46,235 nt of DNA from an uncultured Lachnospiraceae bacterium (lineage in GTDB: Bacteria > Bacillota > Clostridia > Lachnospirales > Lachnospiraceae): the NCBI GenBank assembly GCA_946405625.1, contig CAMJHQ010000027.1, positions 1 through 46,235 on the forward strand, written 5' to 3'. A program made the translations under genes and the position numbers. Of the stretch, positions 17,573 through 25,689 are shown piece by piece; positions within the stretch are counted from its first letter, which is position 1; each line of letters starts with the position of its first letter. The notes below the pieces were generated by a model, which made no database searches, was not told where the DNA came from, and saw only the letters and a list, made by a program, of their open reading frames with translations.

Positions 17573-17605
17573 GTTCAGTCCCCCGTAATCCTATAAATAT
17601 CTGAT

Positions 17606-17634
17606 TTGACACTCTATATACAATCCTTTAAAAT
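17606..17634 (+). promoter_or_regulatory. Housekeeping-type promoter of the TetR gene
   Basis: TTGACA (17606-17611), a 17-bp spacer and TAAAAT (17629-17634) give a near-consensus sigma-A promoter with expected start near 17641, about 60 nt before the TetR start codon. Confidence 0.8.
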
Positions 17635-17660
17635 ATATCACAAAGATTCTGATTTAACAA

Positions 17661-17706
17661 GAAAATGAGGGATCGATATGGCTGAAAATGAGGGATCGAT
17701 ATGGCT
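17661..17706 (+). repeat. 23-bp tandem duplication of the tetR ribosome site and start
   Basis: Two perfect copies of a 23-bp unit (17661-17683, 17684-17706) each contain the GAGGGA Shine-Dalgarno site, the ATG and the second codon GCT. The first ATG (17679) is out of frame with the second and opens a ~22-codon frame overlapping the TetR start. Confidence 0.95.
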
Positions 17707-18279
17707 GAATCGACTATTACAAAAAGAGCGATCGCCGATAGTCTGAAGGAACTGACTCGTGCCAAATCCTTTGATAAGATCGGCGTCGTAGATATAACTG
17801 AAAAATGCGGTATAAACCGCCAGACCTTCTACTATCACTTCAGTGATAAGTATGAGCTTCTGAAATGGATCTACTATAATGATTATATACTTCCGAGCCT
17901 CGGAGATCTGAGCTTCGGAAACTGGGCAGAGAAGCTGACGGAATCGCTCAATGCTATGAAAAACGATTATGATTTCTGTATTAATACTATAAATCATACA
18001 AATGATTATCTGAAAAACTATCTGGTAGACATTGCGGAAAGCATTTTTACCGATGCTATTGGTGTTATGGATCATAACAATGAACTGGACGAGGAGCCTC
18101 TAAAATACTTCTCGCGCTTTTTCGCATACGGGCTCAGCGGTATAGTTATCGAATGGATGACAAAAAACGATATGGAGACCTCCCCCGAGAAGATTTCTGA
18201 TATTCTGATCCAATTGCTCAAAGCATGCGAGACTGCAGCTCACGATGAAAATGTTACAAAATTGTTGCATAATTATTAA
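17701..18279 (+). CDS. TetR/AcrR-family transcriptional regulator
   Basis: The 192-residue protein has an N-terminal helix-turn-helix with ITKRAIADSLKEL, CGINRQTFYYHF and DKYELLKWIY (about 5-60), and a helical ligand-binding C-terminal domain. The NRQTFYYHFxDKYELL form is typical of the DhaS-like TetR branch. Such proteins are usually ligand-released repressors. Its placement divergent from LemA and the exporter suggests those genes and itself as targets. A strong promoter precedes it. Its ribosome site and start are duplicated, adding an upstream out-of-frame start that may reduce translation. Confidence 0.92.
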   Translation: MAESTITKRAIADSLKELTRAKSFDKIGVVDITEKCGINRQTFYYHFSDKYELLKWIYYNDYILPSLGDLSFGNWAEKLTESLNAMKNDYDFCINTINHTNDYLKNYLVDIAESIFTDAIGVMDHNNELDEEPLKYFSRFFAYGLSGIVIEWMTKNDMETSPEKISDILIQLLKACETAAHDENVTKLLHNY

Positions 18280-18348
18280 TTGTGATGTAAAATATATGAC
18301 TGTAGAGATGAAAAGCCTATGTTTCGAAGTCAATTAAGCATTTTTTTG

Positions 18349-18407
18349 TTGACGTTATGTCTACTAAATGTTATGGTATGAGATGAGTGTCAATGGCTTT
18401 TATTGAC
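18349..18407 (+). promoter_or_regulatory. Promoter and dyad upstream of the M23 peptidase gene
   Basis: TTGACG (18349-18354), a 17-bp spacer and TATGGT (18372-18377) form a plausible promoter about 85 nt before the gene. Just downstream, GTCAAT (18389-18394) and ATTGAC (18402-18407) form a perfect 6-bp dyad with a 7-bp gap. The second arm could also serve as a second -35 box. Confidence 0.55.
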
Positions 18408-18450
18408 GTTTCTATGAATTTTTACACTGTTATGTAACCTAAAAAAGAGG

Positions 18451-18476
18451 TGAAATTAAAGAATGAAATTAAAGAA
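18451..18476 (+). repeat. 13-bp tandem duplication at the M23 gene start
   Basis: TGAAATTAAAGAA occurs twice in direct tandem (18451-18463, 18464-18476). The junction creates the start ATG at 18463. This leaves a longer-than-usual gap of about 10 nt between the AGAGGTG ribosome site and the ATG. Confidence 0.85.
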
Positions 18477-19722
18477 AATGACTAAATTCAAAAAAGAAAT
18501 TAAGCAACGATTTGTTGCCGGAGCTCTTACTCTTGCACTCGCAGTTGCTGTAGTACCTGTTTTTCAGGATGGAGTTCCTGTTCTTGCCGATGAATCAATA
18601 GATGATATCGAAAAGGAAAAGGAAGAAATCGAGGAAAAGAAACAGGAAGCTCAGGCAGAACTGGACGACCTCAACGTTCTCAAAGACGATATTTCGGAAG
18701 TTATCGCAGGTCTTGATAACAGCATTGCCGATTATCAGCAGAAAATTGATAAGCTTGTATCTGAAAGAAATTCTATTCAGGCCAGCGTGTCAATTACAGA
18801 GAGCAAACTTCAGAATGCATACATTGCTGAGTCAAAGCAGTATAACGATATGAAAGAGCGTATCCGCTTCGCATATGAAACAGGTGATACAGCATATATT
18901 GATGCTCTCATGACAGTAAAGAATTATGATGATATCATAAATCAGCCTGAGTATGTTTCACAGGTTTCAAATTATGATAAGAAGGAACTTCAGAAGCTTG
19001 CTGAAATCGAAGCAGAAGTTGCTGCTTATGAAGAAGAGCTGAACGGAAAACTCGAGGAAGTTAACAAGCTTAAATCAGAAGCTGAAGAAGAGCAGGCTGC
19101 TCTCGTAGTAGTTCAGGACGAGAAGAAAGAAAAGCTTGCCGAATATAATGTTAAGATTAACGAAACAGAAGAGTCTATTGCAGAATATGAAGCTGAACAG
19201 GCTGCTCTTGATGCACAGATTGCTGCTATTCAGGAAGAAATGGAAAGACAGCGTCAGGCCGCTATAGAAGCTGCAAGACAGGCTGAAGCTCAGCAGATGA
19301 CAGTAGATGACAGTATTCTTGCATATGCAAATGCTCCTACATATTCAGGCGGCGGATTAATTTGGCCGATGCCTGCAGGATATGGCGTAAGTTCAGGATT
19401 CGGTGCAAGATGGGGAGACTTCCACAGAGGTATTGATATTCCTTGCGATGAAGGATCATCCGTAGTCGCAGCATGTGGCGGTATCGTATCATTTGTAGGT
19501 GTATATCACTGGTCAACCGGTAATTCAGTACTTATCGACTGTGGTAACGGAATGACAAATATGTACTATCATCTTTCAGGTTTCAATGTAAGTCCGGGAC
19601 AGGTTGTTAACGCAGGTGACGTTATAGCATTCTCAGGAAACACAGGAAACTCAACAGGTCCTCACCTTCACTTCGGTGTTATGATAAATGGTGAGTACTA
19701 CGATCCTATGGGATTTTTCTAA
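18463..19722 (+). CDS. Secreted coiled-coil murein hydrolase, M23 (LytM) peptidase
   Basis: The 419-residue protein has a cleavable signal peptide (Lys-rich start, hydrophobic 18-36, cleavage near VLADES), then an EnvC-like coiled coil (about 45-275, Glu/Lys/Gln-rich), a short linker and a C-terminal M23 endopeptidase domain. Zinc ligands are visible in HRGID, YHLSG and GPHLHFG. The family cuts peptidoglycan cross-links or activates amidases during division and cell-wall turnover. All metal ligands appear intact, so it is likely an active enzyme. It is monocistronic, with its own promoter and a strong terminator directly after the stop. Confidence 0.95.
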   Translation: MKLKKMTKFKKEIKQRFVAGALTLALAVAVVPVFQDGVPVLADESIDDIEKEKEEIEEKKQEAQAELDDLNVLKDDISEVIAGLDNSIADYQQKIDKLVSERNSIQASVSITESKLQNAYIAESKQYNDMKERIRFAYETGDTAYIDALMTVKNYDDIINQPEYVSQVSNYDKKELQKLAEIEAEVAAYEEELNGKLEEVNKLKSEAEEEQAALVVVQDEKKEKLAEYNVKINETEESIAEYEAEQAALDAQIAAIQEEMERQRQAAIEAARQAEAQQMTVDDSILAYANAPTYSGGGLIWPMPAGYGVSSGFGARWGDFHRGIDIPCDEGSSVVAACGGIVSFVGVYHWSTGNSVLIDCGNGMTNMYYHLSGFNVSPGQVVNAGDVIAFSGNTGNSTGPHLHFGVMINGEYYDPMGFF

Positions 19723-19734
19723 AAGATATGAATC

Positions 19735-19773
19735 TAAAAAACGTTCGATCAGATTTGATCGAACGTTTTTTTA
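19735..19773. terminator. Bidirectional terminator after the M23 gene
   Basis: Arms ACGTTCGATCA (19741-19751) and TGATCGAACGT (19756-19766) form a perfect 11-bp hairpin with a 4-nt loop, with A-rich DNA before and seven T after. It ends the M23 transcript and can also stop the converging acyltransferase transcript. Confidence 0.92.
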
Positions 19774-19799
19774 GGATATCCAAAGTTTTTTCGACTTAT

Positions 19800-19909
19800 A
19801 CCCTAAAGTTTGACCCTAAAAAAGTTTGGCAAACCCTAAAAAACTTTGGAAACCCTTTTTTTATTGCAATTAATATATCGCAGTTTTTTATTTCAATTAA
19901 TTTATCGCA
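19800..19909. repeat. Short tandem repeats between converging genes
   Basis: ACCCTAAA occurs at 19800, 19813 and 19833, each followed by an A-run and TTTgg. Next, two 22-bp near-identical blocks start at 19861 and 19888 (27-bp period, core CAATTAATwTATCGCA). They lie just beyond the acyltransferase stop. No gene is visible here. Confidence 0.7.
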
Positions 19910-19927
19910 TTGTATTTGTCGCGTTTT

Positions 19928-21205
19928 TCATGCAAGCCCCGGCGGATACTCTTTTCCATGGGCTCTTCTATAAGCAAAATATAATTCTTCTGTTGCAAGC
20001 GCCATCTTAGTAACAGAAAAGCTGCATTTATCCGGCTCCGGATAAATGTACCAGGTATCCTCCAGAGTATTCAGATCCACACAATCACCGAACTTTCCAA
20101 GATACTCATATTCTATATGACAGGAATAAAGCGATGGAACAGTCTTTATCATTTCAAACGGATCCCCGTCAACATCTGTTCCTCTTACGGTAAAACCGTT
20201 CATATCATGCACCATGGTTCCTGTTCCTAGACGGATAAACTTCTTTGCATTCGGAAGTGTGTCGACATGCACCGGAAGCTCTCCTGACGAATAAGTTCCT
20301 TCTTCAACTTCACGCCGTACATTTTCTCTCTCCCACTCATACCAGTCAGGAATATGTGAAAATACGGTCTCTCCCGATACTGCCTCAAGTTCTCCCAACT
20401 CTGTCATATTCCATTCTGCTCTGCAGGCATTGCATCTGAGTATCGTTCCTGAAGAAGACATCCTGTATTCCGTATTACATTTCGGGCATTGATAAAGAAC
20501 CTTATGCAGCCCTTCGGCTCTGCCCTTATAGGTTATATGAATTCCTCTCTGCTTCTGCCATGCAAAATCATCATATTGGAACATTTCAACAATCTTACGA
20601 TTTATCTCTTCCACAGGAGTTGTCCTTATGGTTTCTGCATCAAATATCTGTGTAAATTCCGCTTCCGTTGGTTTTACGCCTCTGTCATGAAGATTCCAGA
20701 ACGGCGAATTAACATGATGTCCGTGACATATCAAAGTCACAACCGGAACCTTAAGAAGACGGCAGAGCTTTCCGAGCGATTCCGGAAGTACCGCAGTAGT
20801 ACCACATAGAGAATATCTGGCTTCCGGATAAATAATAGCCACATCACCGTTCTTCACCGTCTGCATAAGCTGCTTTACGAGCATCGTATCATTCGTGAAT
20901 TTGCGCTTACATATGCATCCCACGTCACGAAGGAGTTTCTCCCTTCCGATATATCCGTCAATTGCAACAACGTAGTTTGCTCTCCACGGAAAAATGGCCT
21001 TTGTTGCAACTTTGAAATCCATAAATGCATTATGATTACAAAGAAGAACAAACGGAGGCTTAAGTCCTTCCGTGTTTATCTTCTTCAGAATATTCTTATG
21101 CTTCTTCACGTCCGGTGCACTGAGGATATATGTAAGCGGTCTTAAATACCACTTGGTCCTGACCGGCGGAGCTTTCATATCAAATCTTTTAAAATCCTGC
21201 TTCAT
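19928..21205 (-). CDS. PlsC-like acyltransferase with C-terminal zinc ribbon
   Basis: The 425-residue protein has an N-terminal glycerol-phosphate acyltransferase (LPLAT/PlsC) domain with the HX4D motif NHNAFMD (His58, Asp63) and YPEARYS (126-132) in place of the usual EGTRS block. Residues 240-261 form a CPxC...CxxC zinc ribbon (Cys240, 243, 258, 261). A ~160-residue C-terminal region of unknown fold follows. PlsC-type enzymes transfer acyl chains to lysophosphatidic acid or other lipid acceptors at the membrane. The zinc ribbon is not part of the standard enzyme, and the acceptor is unknown. The gene stands alone, converging on M23. Confidence 0.82.
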   Translation of the reverse strand: MKQDFKRFDMKAPPVRTKWYLRPLTYILSAPDVKKHKNILKKINTEGLKPPFVLLCNHNAFMDFKVATKAIFPWRANYVVAIDGYIGREKLLRDVGCICKRKFTNDTMLVKQLMQTVKNGDVAIIYPEARYSLCGTTAVLPESLGKLCRLLKVPVVTLICHGHHVNSPFWNLHDRGVKPTEAEFTQIFDAETIRTTPVEEINRKIVEMFQYDDFAWQKQRGIHITYKGRAEGLHKVLYQCPKCNTEYRMSSSGTILRCNACRAEWNMTELGELEAVSGETVFSHIPDWYEWERENVRREVEEGTYSSGELPVHVDTLPNAKKFIRLGTGTMVHDMNGFTVRGTDVDGDPFEMIKTVPSLYSCHIEYEYLGKFGDCVDLNTLEDTWYIYPEPDKCSFSVTKMALATEELYFAYRRAHGKEYPPGLA

Positions 21206-21284
21206 ACCTTTATTCTGTATTTATGAAATGAGTGAACTACTCGACAATTATATTACCGAAATTTTTCGCTTAGCCATTCTAAAA

Positions 21285-22358
21285 TCAGTCTAAATCCAGG
21301 TCTCTGCACGCCTTACTAAAATCCTGATAATATGTTACGCTTAAAACACGTTCATTTTTTCCGCTTGATTTAATGATCAGGCAGTCATTTTCCTTTTTGT
21401 TATAGTATATCTGCATATTCTGATCATTTTCATACATTCCTTCAACGAGGTTTTCCATAGATTCATATTTATAAGTCAGCTTCTTTGAAGCAGTGGCTAT
21501 AGCCTGATCCGTCGAAACCCCAAAAAGCTTATAACGTCTGGTAAATATATTTACTCCGATCTTATATCCGTCCAGATAAATAATGTTCATATTACCATTA
21601 CTCTTGACTTCAACACTGCCCTTGGTAAATATCGGAATATCTTTGATTGCTTCATTATTCTCCACAAATGTGGTTCCTGTTTCCGCAGCGATAGTAAAAT
21701 CCGGAAGCGCTGCCATTGAGGAAATTTCCGCTCCGCTTGAATACATTATTTTATCAACTACTCTGTATCCGAAAAATACGAGCAGTATGGCAACCATAAG
21801 TGCTATAGCATTTCCGCAGAATTTCATGAGGAAATCAAGGAACTTACCTGAAGTTGAATACTTATCAATATTAGGCAGCTGAACCTCTTTCTGGTTGAGC
21901 ACTGTTACATCCTCGCCCTTTGCGAGTGCTACCAGCTTACGAACAAGTTTCTGAATATGTCTTCCTAAGAACTTCTGGAGCATCAGAAGGATGACAACTC
22001 CGAATGATATTACGATAAGCCCCAGTGATTCTACTTCGATCAGTTTCAACTGTCTGATAAGAACACATACAACTATACCGTCGATAAGCAGCCTTAGAAG
22101 AATAAGTATGAAAGAGCCCAAAAAGGATTTTCCGACATTCTTGTTATATTTTCCTCTGTGTCCCTGCTTAACCTGATCTGTAAGCTTCTCCTTCGTCTTA
22201 TCAGTATACTTCTTTACATATTCCGATATTACAAAATATATTACAATTGCAAGGATAAATTTTCCAAAATATGCACCGATCGAGCTGTGGTGTGCAAGTA
22301 TCCATTTACTGATATCTTCCCACATAAATATTACACTGTCTTTGAAAGAATCGAACAT
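21285..22358 (-). CDS. Four-helix membrane protein of unknown function
   Basis: This 357-residue protein is not recognised. Hydrophobic helices appear at about 31-47, 80-103, 110-130 and 185-205, with Lys/Arg-rich loops between. The last ~150 residues are soluble and mixed alpha/beta in appearance, presumably a domain outside the membrane or facing the cytosol. The first half faintly resembles mechanosensitive-channel-like helical hairpins, but no signature is present. A TGAGGT ribosome site supports the start. It follows the LytTR regulator gene by 49 bp on the same strand and is probably co-transcribed, so it may be a sensor or a target of that regulator. Confidence 0.7.
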   Translation of the reverse strand: MFDSFKDSVIFMWEDISKWILAHHSSIGAYFGKFILAIVIYFVISEYVKKYTDKTKEKLTDQVKQGHRGKYNKNVGKSFLGSFILILLRLLIDGIVVCVLIRQLKLIEVESLGLIVISFGVVILLMLQKFLGRHIQKLVRKLVALAKGEDVTVLNQKEVQLPNIDKYSTSGKFLDFLMKFCGNAIALMVAILLVFFGYRVVDKIMYSSGAEISSMAALPDFTIAAETGTTFVENNEAIKDIPIFTKGSVEVKSNGNMNIIYLDGYKIGVNIFTRRYKLFGVSTDQAIATASKKLTYKYESMENLVEGMYENDQNMQIYYNKKENDCLIIKSSGKNERVLSVTYYQDFSKACRDLDLD

Positions 22359-22407
22359 TTCATTACCTCATTATTGCAAATTTAATTATTTCTCTAATAT
22401 CACGAAA

Positions 22408-23109
22408 TCAGATTGCACTGTTCTCAACATATGCATAGAGAGCGTCCTTAAGCTTCGGCATCATGCTTCTGCTCACCGGTACAACAGCATTTCCCTCCAT
22501 GATGACCTCATTCTTTCCAAGTTTTTTCACCTTACCAAGTGAAATCATATAACCTCTGTGAGTTCTGAAGAACCCGTCACTCTTAAGTTCATTTTCATAA
22601 TCGCCCAGATTATATCTTACAAGATACTCCGCATTAACCGTATAGACCATAATATACTGGTTTTGTGCCTCAAAATACAGGATATCACTTACATCCAGCA
22701 AATGTTCTTCACCGTCAACCTTTATAAGTATCTGCCTTTTCGAAGTCAGCTTATCCGAGACAAACCTGAGAACTTCCTTCAGCTTATCATCCTGGATAGG
22801 CTTCGTAAGATATCTGAGTGCATTCACTTCATATCCTTCAAGTGCATATTCCACATGTCCTGTAAGGAATACGATATATATCTTATCATTCATGTCACGT
22901 AGCTTCTTCGCCAGTGTTATCCCGTCCATTTCCGGCATTTCAATATCCAGAAATACCAGATCATAAGGTCGTGCTTCAAATGAAGCTATAAGCTCCTTTC
23001 CACCGGAAAAGCAGTCAACTACAACATCTAGACTATTATAGATTTTATCAATATGCTTTTTAATATCCAGTCGGAATCTCTCTTCATCATCACAAACAGC
23101 TATTCTCAT
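22408..23109 (-). CDS. LytTR-family response regulator
   Basis: The 233-residue protein has a receiver domain (1-120) with acidic pocket CDDEE, phospho-acceptor Asp55 in LVFLDIEMPEMDG and Lys103 in LTKP, and a C-terminal LytTR DNA-binding domain (about 130-230) with YFEAQNQY and FFRTHRGYM. Such AgrA/LytR-like regulators bind paired 9-bp direct repeats and control surface or quorum functions. No histidine kinase is adjacent. The downstream membrane protein may be its partner. A candidate promoter and a leader hairpin precede it. Confidence 0.93.
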   Translation of the reverse strand: MRIAVCDDEERFRLDIKKHIDKIYNSLDVVVDCFSGGKELIASFEARPYDLVFLDIEMPEMDGITLAKKLRDMNDKIYIVFLTGHVEYALEGYEVNALRYLTKPIQDDKLKEVLRFVSDKLTSKRQILIKVDGEEHLLDVSDILYFEAQNQYIMVYTVNAEYLVRYNLGDYENELKSDGFFRTHRGYMISLGKVKKLGKNEVIMEGNAVVPVSRSMMPKLKDALYAYVENSAI

Positions 23110-23152
23110 AATAAATGCCTCTTTTTACCCCACACATCATTTAACTTTTCAT

Positions 23153-23232
23153 TCTGCCCTGATTCAAAATACAACTGAATTCCGGGCAGACTTTCGATAA
23201 TTATTATATCATTCCGCATAATCCGGATGCAA
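23153..23232 (-). promoter_or_regulatory. Candidate promoter and leader dyad of the LytTR operon
   Basis: On the minus strand TTGCAT (23227-23232) and TATAAT (23203-23208) are spaced 18 bp. Downstream, TCTGCCC (23153-23159) and GGGCAGA (23184-23190) form a 7-bp inverted repeat separated by 24 nt, inside the predicted leader. Confidence 0.5.
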
Positions 23233-23315
23233 CCTTACAGAATTCATTGTTAAACATTACATATTACAGATTTTAATAGCTGTTTACTATTTATTGTTTT
23301 ACTCTATACTTTTCA

Positions 23316-23364
23316 CAAAAAACACCTTTCGACCGACTTAACCAGCCATCGAAAGGTGCTTTTT
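23316..23364 (-). terminator. Terminator of the trp operon
   Basis: Arms CACCTTTCGA (about 23323-23332) and TCGAAAGGTG (23349-23358) form a 10-12-bp hairpin with a ~16-nt loop. On the minus strand six T follow. It lies about 50 bp after the trpA stop. Confidence 0.88.
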
Positions 23365-23417
23365 GTAGTAATCTTTTTTTTGCAAAATCTTATTATATAC
23401 AACTAATTTTATATGAA

Positions 23418-24191
23418 TCATTTGCCGCAGGCTGCCTTCATGCTGCGTACATACTCTGCAAGCTTCTCCGGTGCTTCGCTGCCATACTGTGCAACTATCT
23501 TCACCATAGCAGATCCAACGATAACTCCGTCAGCGATCTTCGACATTTTCTCAGCCTGATTCGGAGTGCTGATTCCGAAACCGATTGCCGCAGGAGTATC
23601 TGTTACTTCCTTGATATGTCCGATGATTGCACCGAGATCTGTGGTAATCTCGCTTCTCACACCTGTTACTCCAAGTGAAGATACAACATAGATAAAGCCC
23701 TTTGCCTGCTCTGCTATAGTCTTTATTCTATCCTCGCTTGTAGGTGCGATCATTGATATGAAATCAATTCCGTACTTTGCTGCAGTCTCGTCAAACTCAT
23801 GACGTTCCTCGAAAGGACAATCCGGAATGATTATTCCGTCTGCACCCGCAGCGCTTGCCTTCTCAAAGAATTTATCAGCACCATAGTGATATACAGGATT
23901 TGCGTATGTCATAAAAACTATAGGTGTATCAACTGTTTTTCTCAGTTCTGTCACAAGCTCGAATACCTTATCGGTTGTCATACCGGCTGAAAGTGCTCTG
24001 ATGTCCGCCTCCTGAATAACAGGACCCTCTGCGATAGGATCCGAAAACGGAATTCCCACCTCGATAAGGTCAGCACCTGCTTCGGCAACTGCCTTAAAAT
24101 TCTTCAGAGATGTTTCATAATCCGGATCTCCAGCCGTAAGAAATGCTATAAAAGCTTTCTTGTTTTCAAATGCATTTTTAATTCTGCTCAT
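23418..24191 (-). CDS. trpA: Tryptophan synthase alpha chain
   Basis: The 257-residue TIM-barrel protein cleaves indole-3-glycerol phosphate to indole and glyceraldehyde 3-phosphate and channels indole to TrpB. The family signature is LIEVGIPFSDPIAEGP near 41-56; the first Glu is the catalytic E49 equivalent. The position equal to catalytic Asp60 is Glu (IAEGP rather than LADGP), which I recall as occurring in other clostridial sequences. The start overlaps the trpF2 stop by 4 bp, giving coupled translation. It is the last gene of the operon and a terminator follows. Confidence 0.96.
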   Translation of the reverse strand: MSRIKNAFENKKAFIAFLTAGDPDYETSLKNFKAVAEAGADLIEVGIPFSDPIAEGPVIQEADIRALSAGMTTDKVFELVTELRKTVDTPIVFMTYANPVYHYGADKFFEKASAAGADGIIIPDCPFEERHEFDETAAKYGIDFISMIAPTSEDRIKTIAEQAKGFIYVVSSLGVTGVRSEITTDLGAIIGHIKEVTDTPAAIGFGISTPNQAEKMSKIADGVIVGSAMVKIVAQYGSEAPEKLAEYVRSMKAACGK

Positions 24192-24901
24192 TTTCCACCT
24201 CTCATTTTTACCAAGTTGATTATCTGTTCTATCTTGTCATGGGATTTGACTCCGAATGACTCTTCAACCCCGGTCATTATATCGACCATATCGGGATTAA
24301 TATCTTGAATTACCTTTTCTATATTATCCGGCGTTATTCCTCCCGCCGCCATAACCGGTATACTGACCGCATCTCTGACCTCTTTATAAAGCTCAGCATC
24401 AAGAAATGAACTGCGGCTCGCGGCGTTTTCCGGACCTCTGGCATCAACCAGAAGTATATCCGCTCCTGCTTCTTCAAATGTACGCCCGCACGCTCCGAAA
24501 CCTTCTTCACCCGACTGCCGCTTTATCTCATCTGCACTGTTCGGAATAGTCTTGATCAATTTCGTTCCGACATCAGCGACCGCTTTCTTTACCGTGCTTA
24601 TATCATCCGCAGTTTCCTTATAGTGCATCTGCAGATAATCGGGTTCCAGGAAATGTACCAGCTCCGTTAAACTTTCGCTGCTTCCGCCCGAAACGATCGA
24701 TACTTCGGAATCAGAACCGTTCTCAGCCGCACATTTACGGAAGAAATCGATCAGCTCCTTTGCCCTTTCTCTGTCCAGATTCCAGGGAACCGTAACAGGA
24801 TAATCGACAACAAATCCTATTATATCGACCCTATTCCGGATACAGAATTCAACATCCTCTTCCCTCATCAGTCCACATATTTTAATCTTAACATCTCTCA
24901 T
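24188..24901 (-). CDS. trpF2: Second phosphoribosylanthranilate isomerase-like protein
   Basis: The 237-residue protein is TrpF-like: KICGLMREEDVEFCI at the start, LLVDARG in the middle, AAGGITPDN and GVEESFGVKSHDKI at the end. TrpF isomerises phosphoribosylanthranilate to CdRP. The usual SPRxV segment is replaced by VVDYPVTVPWNLDRE, a variant I associate with a separate, partly archaeal branch. The cysteine and aspartate acid-base residues (KICG, VDARG) are retained. It overlaps trpC2 and trpA by 4 bp each. The window holds another trpF at 28000-29172, so this is the second copy in one operon. Confidence 0.85.
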   Translation of the reverse strand: MRDVKIKICGLMREEDVEFCIRNRVDIIGFVVDYPVTVPWNLDRERAKELIDFFRKCAAENGSDSEVSIVSGGSSESLTELVHFLEPDYLQMHYKETADDISTVKKAVADVGTKLIKTIPNSADEIKRQSGEEGFGACGRTFEEAGADILLVDARGPENAASRSSFLDAELYKEVRDAVSIPVMAAGGITPDNIEKVIQDINPDMVDIMTGVEESFGVKSHDKIEQIINLVKMRGGK

Positions 24902-25617
24902 CCTATCACCTGATCCAAGGAAACTGAAGCAAGCTTCTTATAATACTCTATAGGGTCTTCAGCCTTCCAGATAGCTGTTCCGATAAGAACCGCATCGGCA
25001 CCGGCACCAATCGCCGCCCTCACATCATCAACTGTCAGGATTCCGCTTTCGCTGATAAGCACTCTGTCCGGATTCTTCAGCTGTCCCGTGCTCATCATGT
25101 TGAGCGTCGTACTTACGGTTCCTCCGTCCTTCTCAAGCTTCAGGATATCCCTGTTGTTGATTCCCATCAGCGTTGCACCGAGTTCCTCGGCAAACAGCAT
25201 TTCCTCTGCAGTATGAGTCTCAACCAGCGGTTCGATCCCTCTTTTGAGAGCGTAGCTGTAGCAGTCCTTCATTTCTTCTCTCGACATTACGCTGCACATG
25301 AGAAGCACTGCGGAAGCACCGTGCTCGATTGAAATATCGATTTCTTCCCTGGTCCTGATAAAGTCTTTTCTGAGAACCGGGATTGATACTCTCTCAACTA
25401 TATCCGAAAGTAATTTCAGAGAACCGCCGAAATCTACAGGCTCGGTAACTACCGATATTGCAGCTGCCCCGGCCGCCTCTATCTCCGCCGCTCTTCGAAC
25501 AGCTTCTTCCTGTGTAAGGAGTCTTCCCTCACCAGGAGATATACATTTAAAATCCGTAATGACCGGTGTTCCCGACTCCATCTTTTTTCTGATTATGCTT
25601 TCACGAAAACTTTTCAT
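24898..25617 (-). CDS. trpC2: Second indole-3-glycerol-phosphate synthase-like protein
   Basis: The 239-residue TIM-barrel protein keeps [15 protein letters not shown] and ISESGI, which mark indole-3-glycerol-phosphate synthases. The usual EVKRASPSKG loop is ITDFKCISPGEG, so the first catalytic lysine is kept but the SPSKG lysine is changed to a Gly-Glu-Gly form. The next stretch AAISVVTEPVDFGGS matches the variant branch seen in archaea, as far as I recall. It is ~27 residues shorter at the N-terminus than trpC at 29295-30095. It follows trpD2 by 72 bp and overlaps trpF2 by 4 bp. Whether it makes the same product is uncertain. Confidence 0.83.
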   Translation of the reverse strand: MKSFRESIIRKKMESGTPVITDFKCISPGEGRLLTQEEAVRRAAEIEAAGAAAISVVTEPVDFGGSLKLLSDIVERVSIPVLRKDFIRTREEIDISIEHGASAVLLMCSVMSREEMKDCYSYALKRGIEPLVETHTAEEMLFAEELGATLMGINNRDILKLEKDGGTVSTTLNMMSTGQLKNPDRVLISESGILTVDDVRAAIGAGADAVLIGTAIWKAEDPIEYYKKLASVSLDQVIG

Positions 25618-25689
25618 ACTACTATCTATCCGAACTTACATCATATTTTTCATGCTGCAGTCCATCTATCTTGCTGCATACATTTCATA

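Noticed and set aside
23316-23364. Attenuator of the LytTR operon
   Set aside because: The candidate promoter for that operon lies downstream of the hairpin, so the hairpin simply ends the trp transcript.
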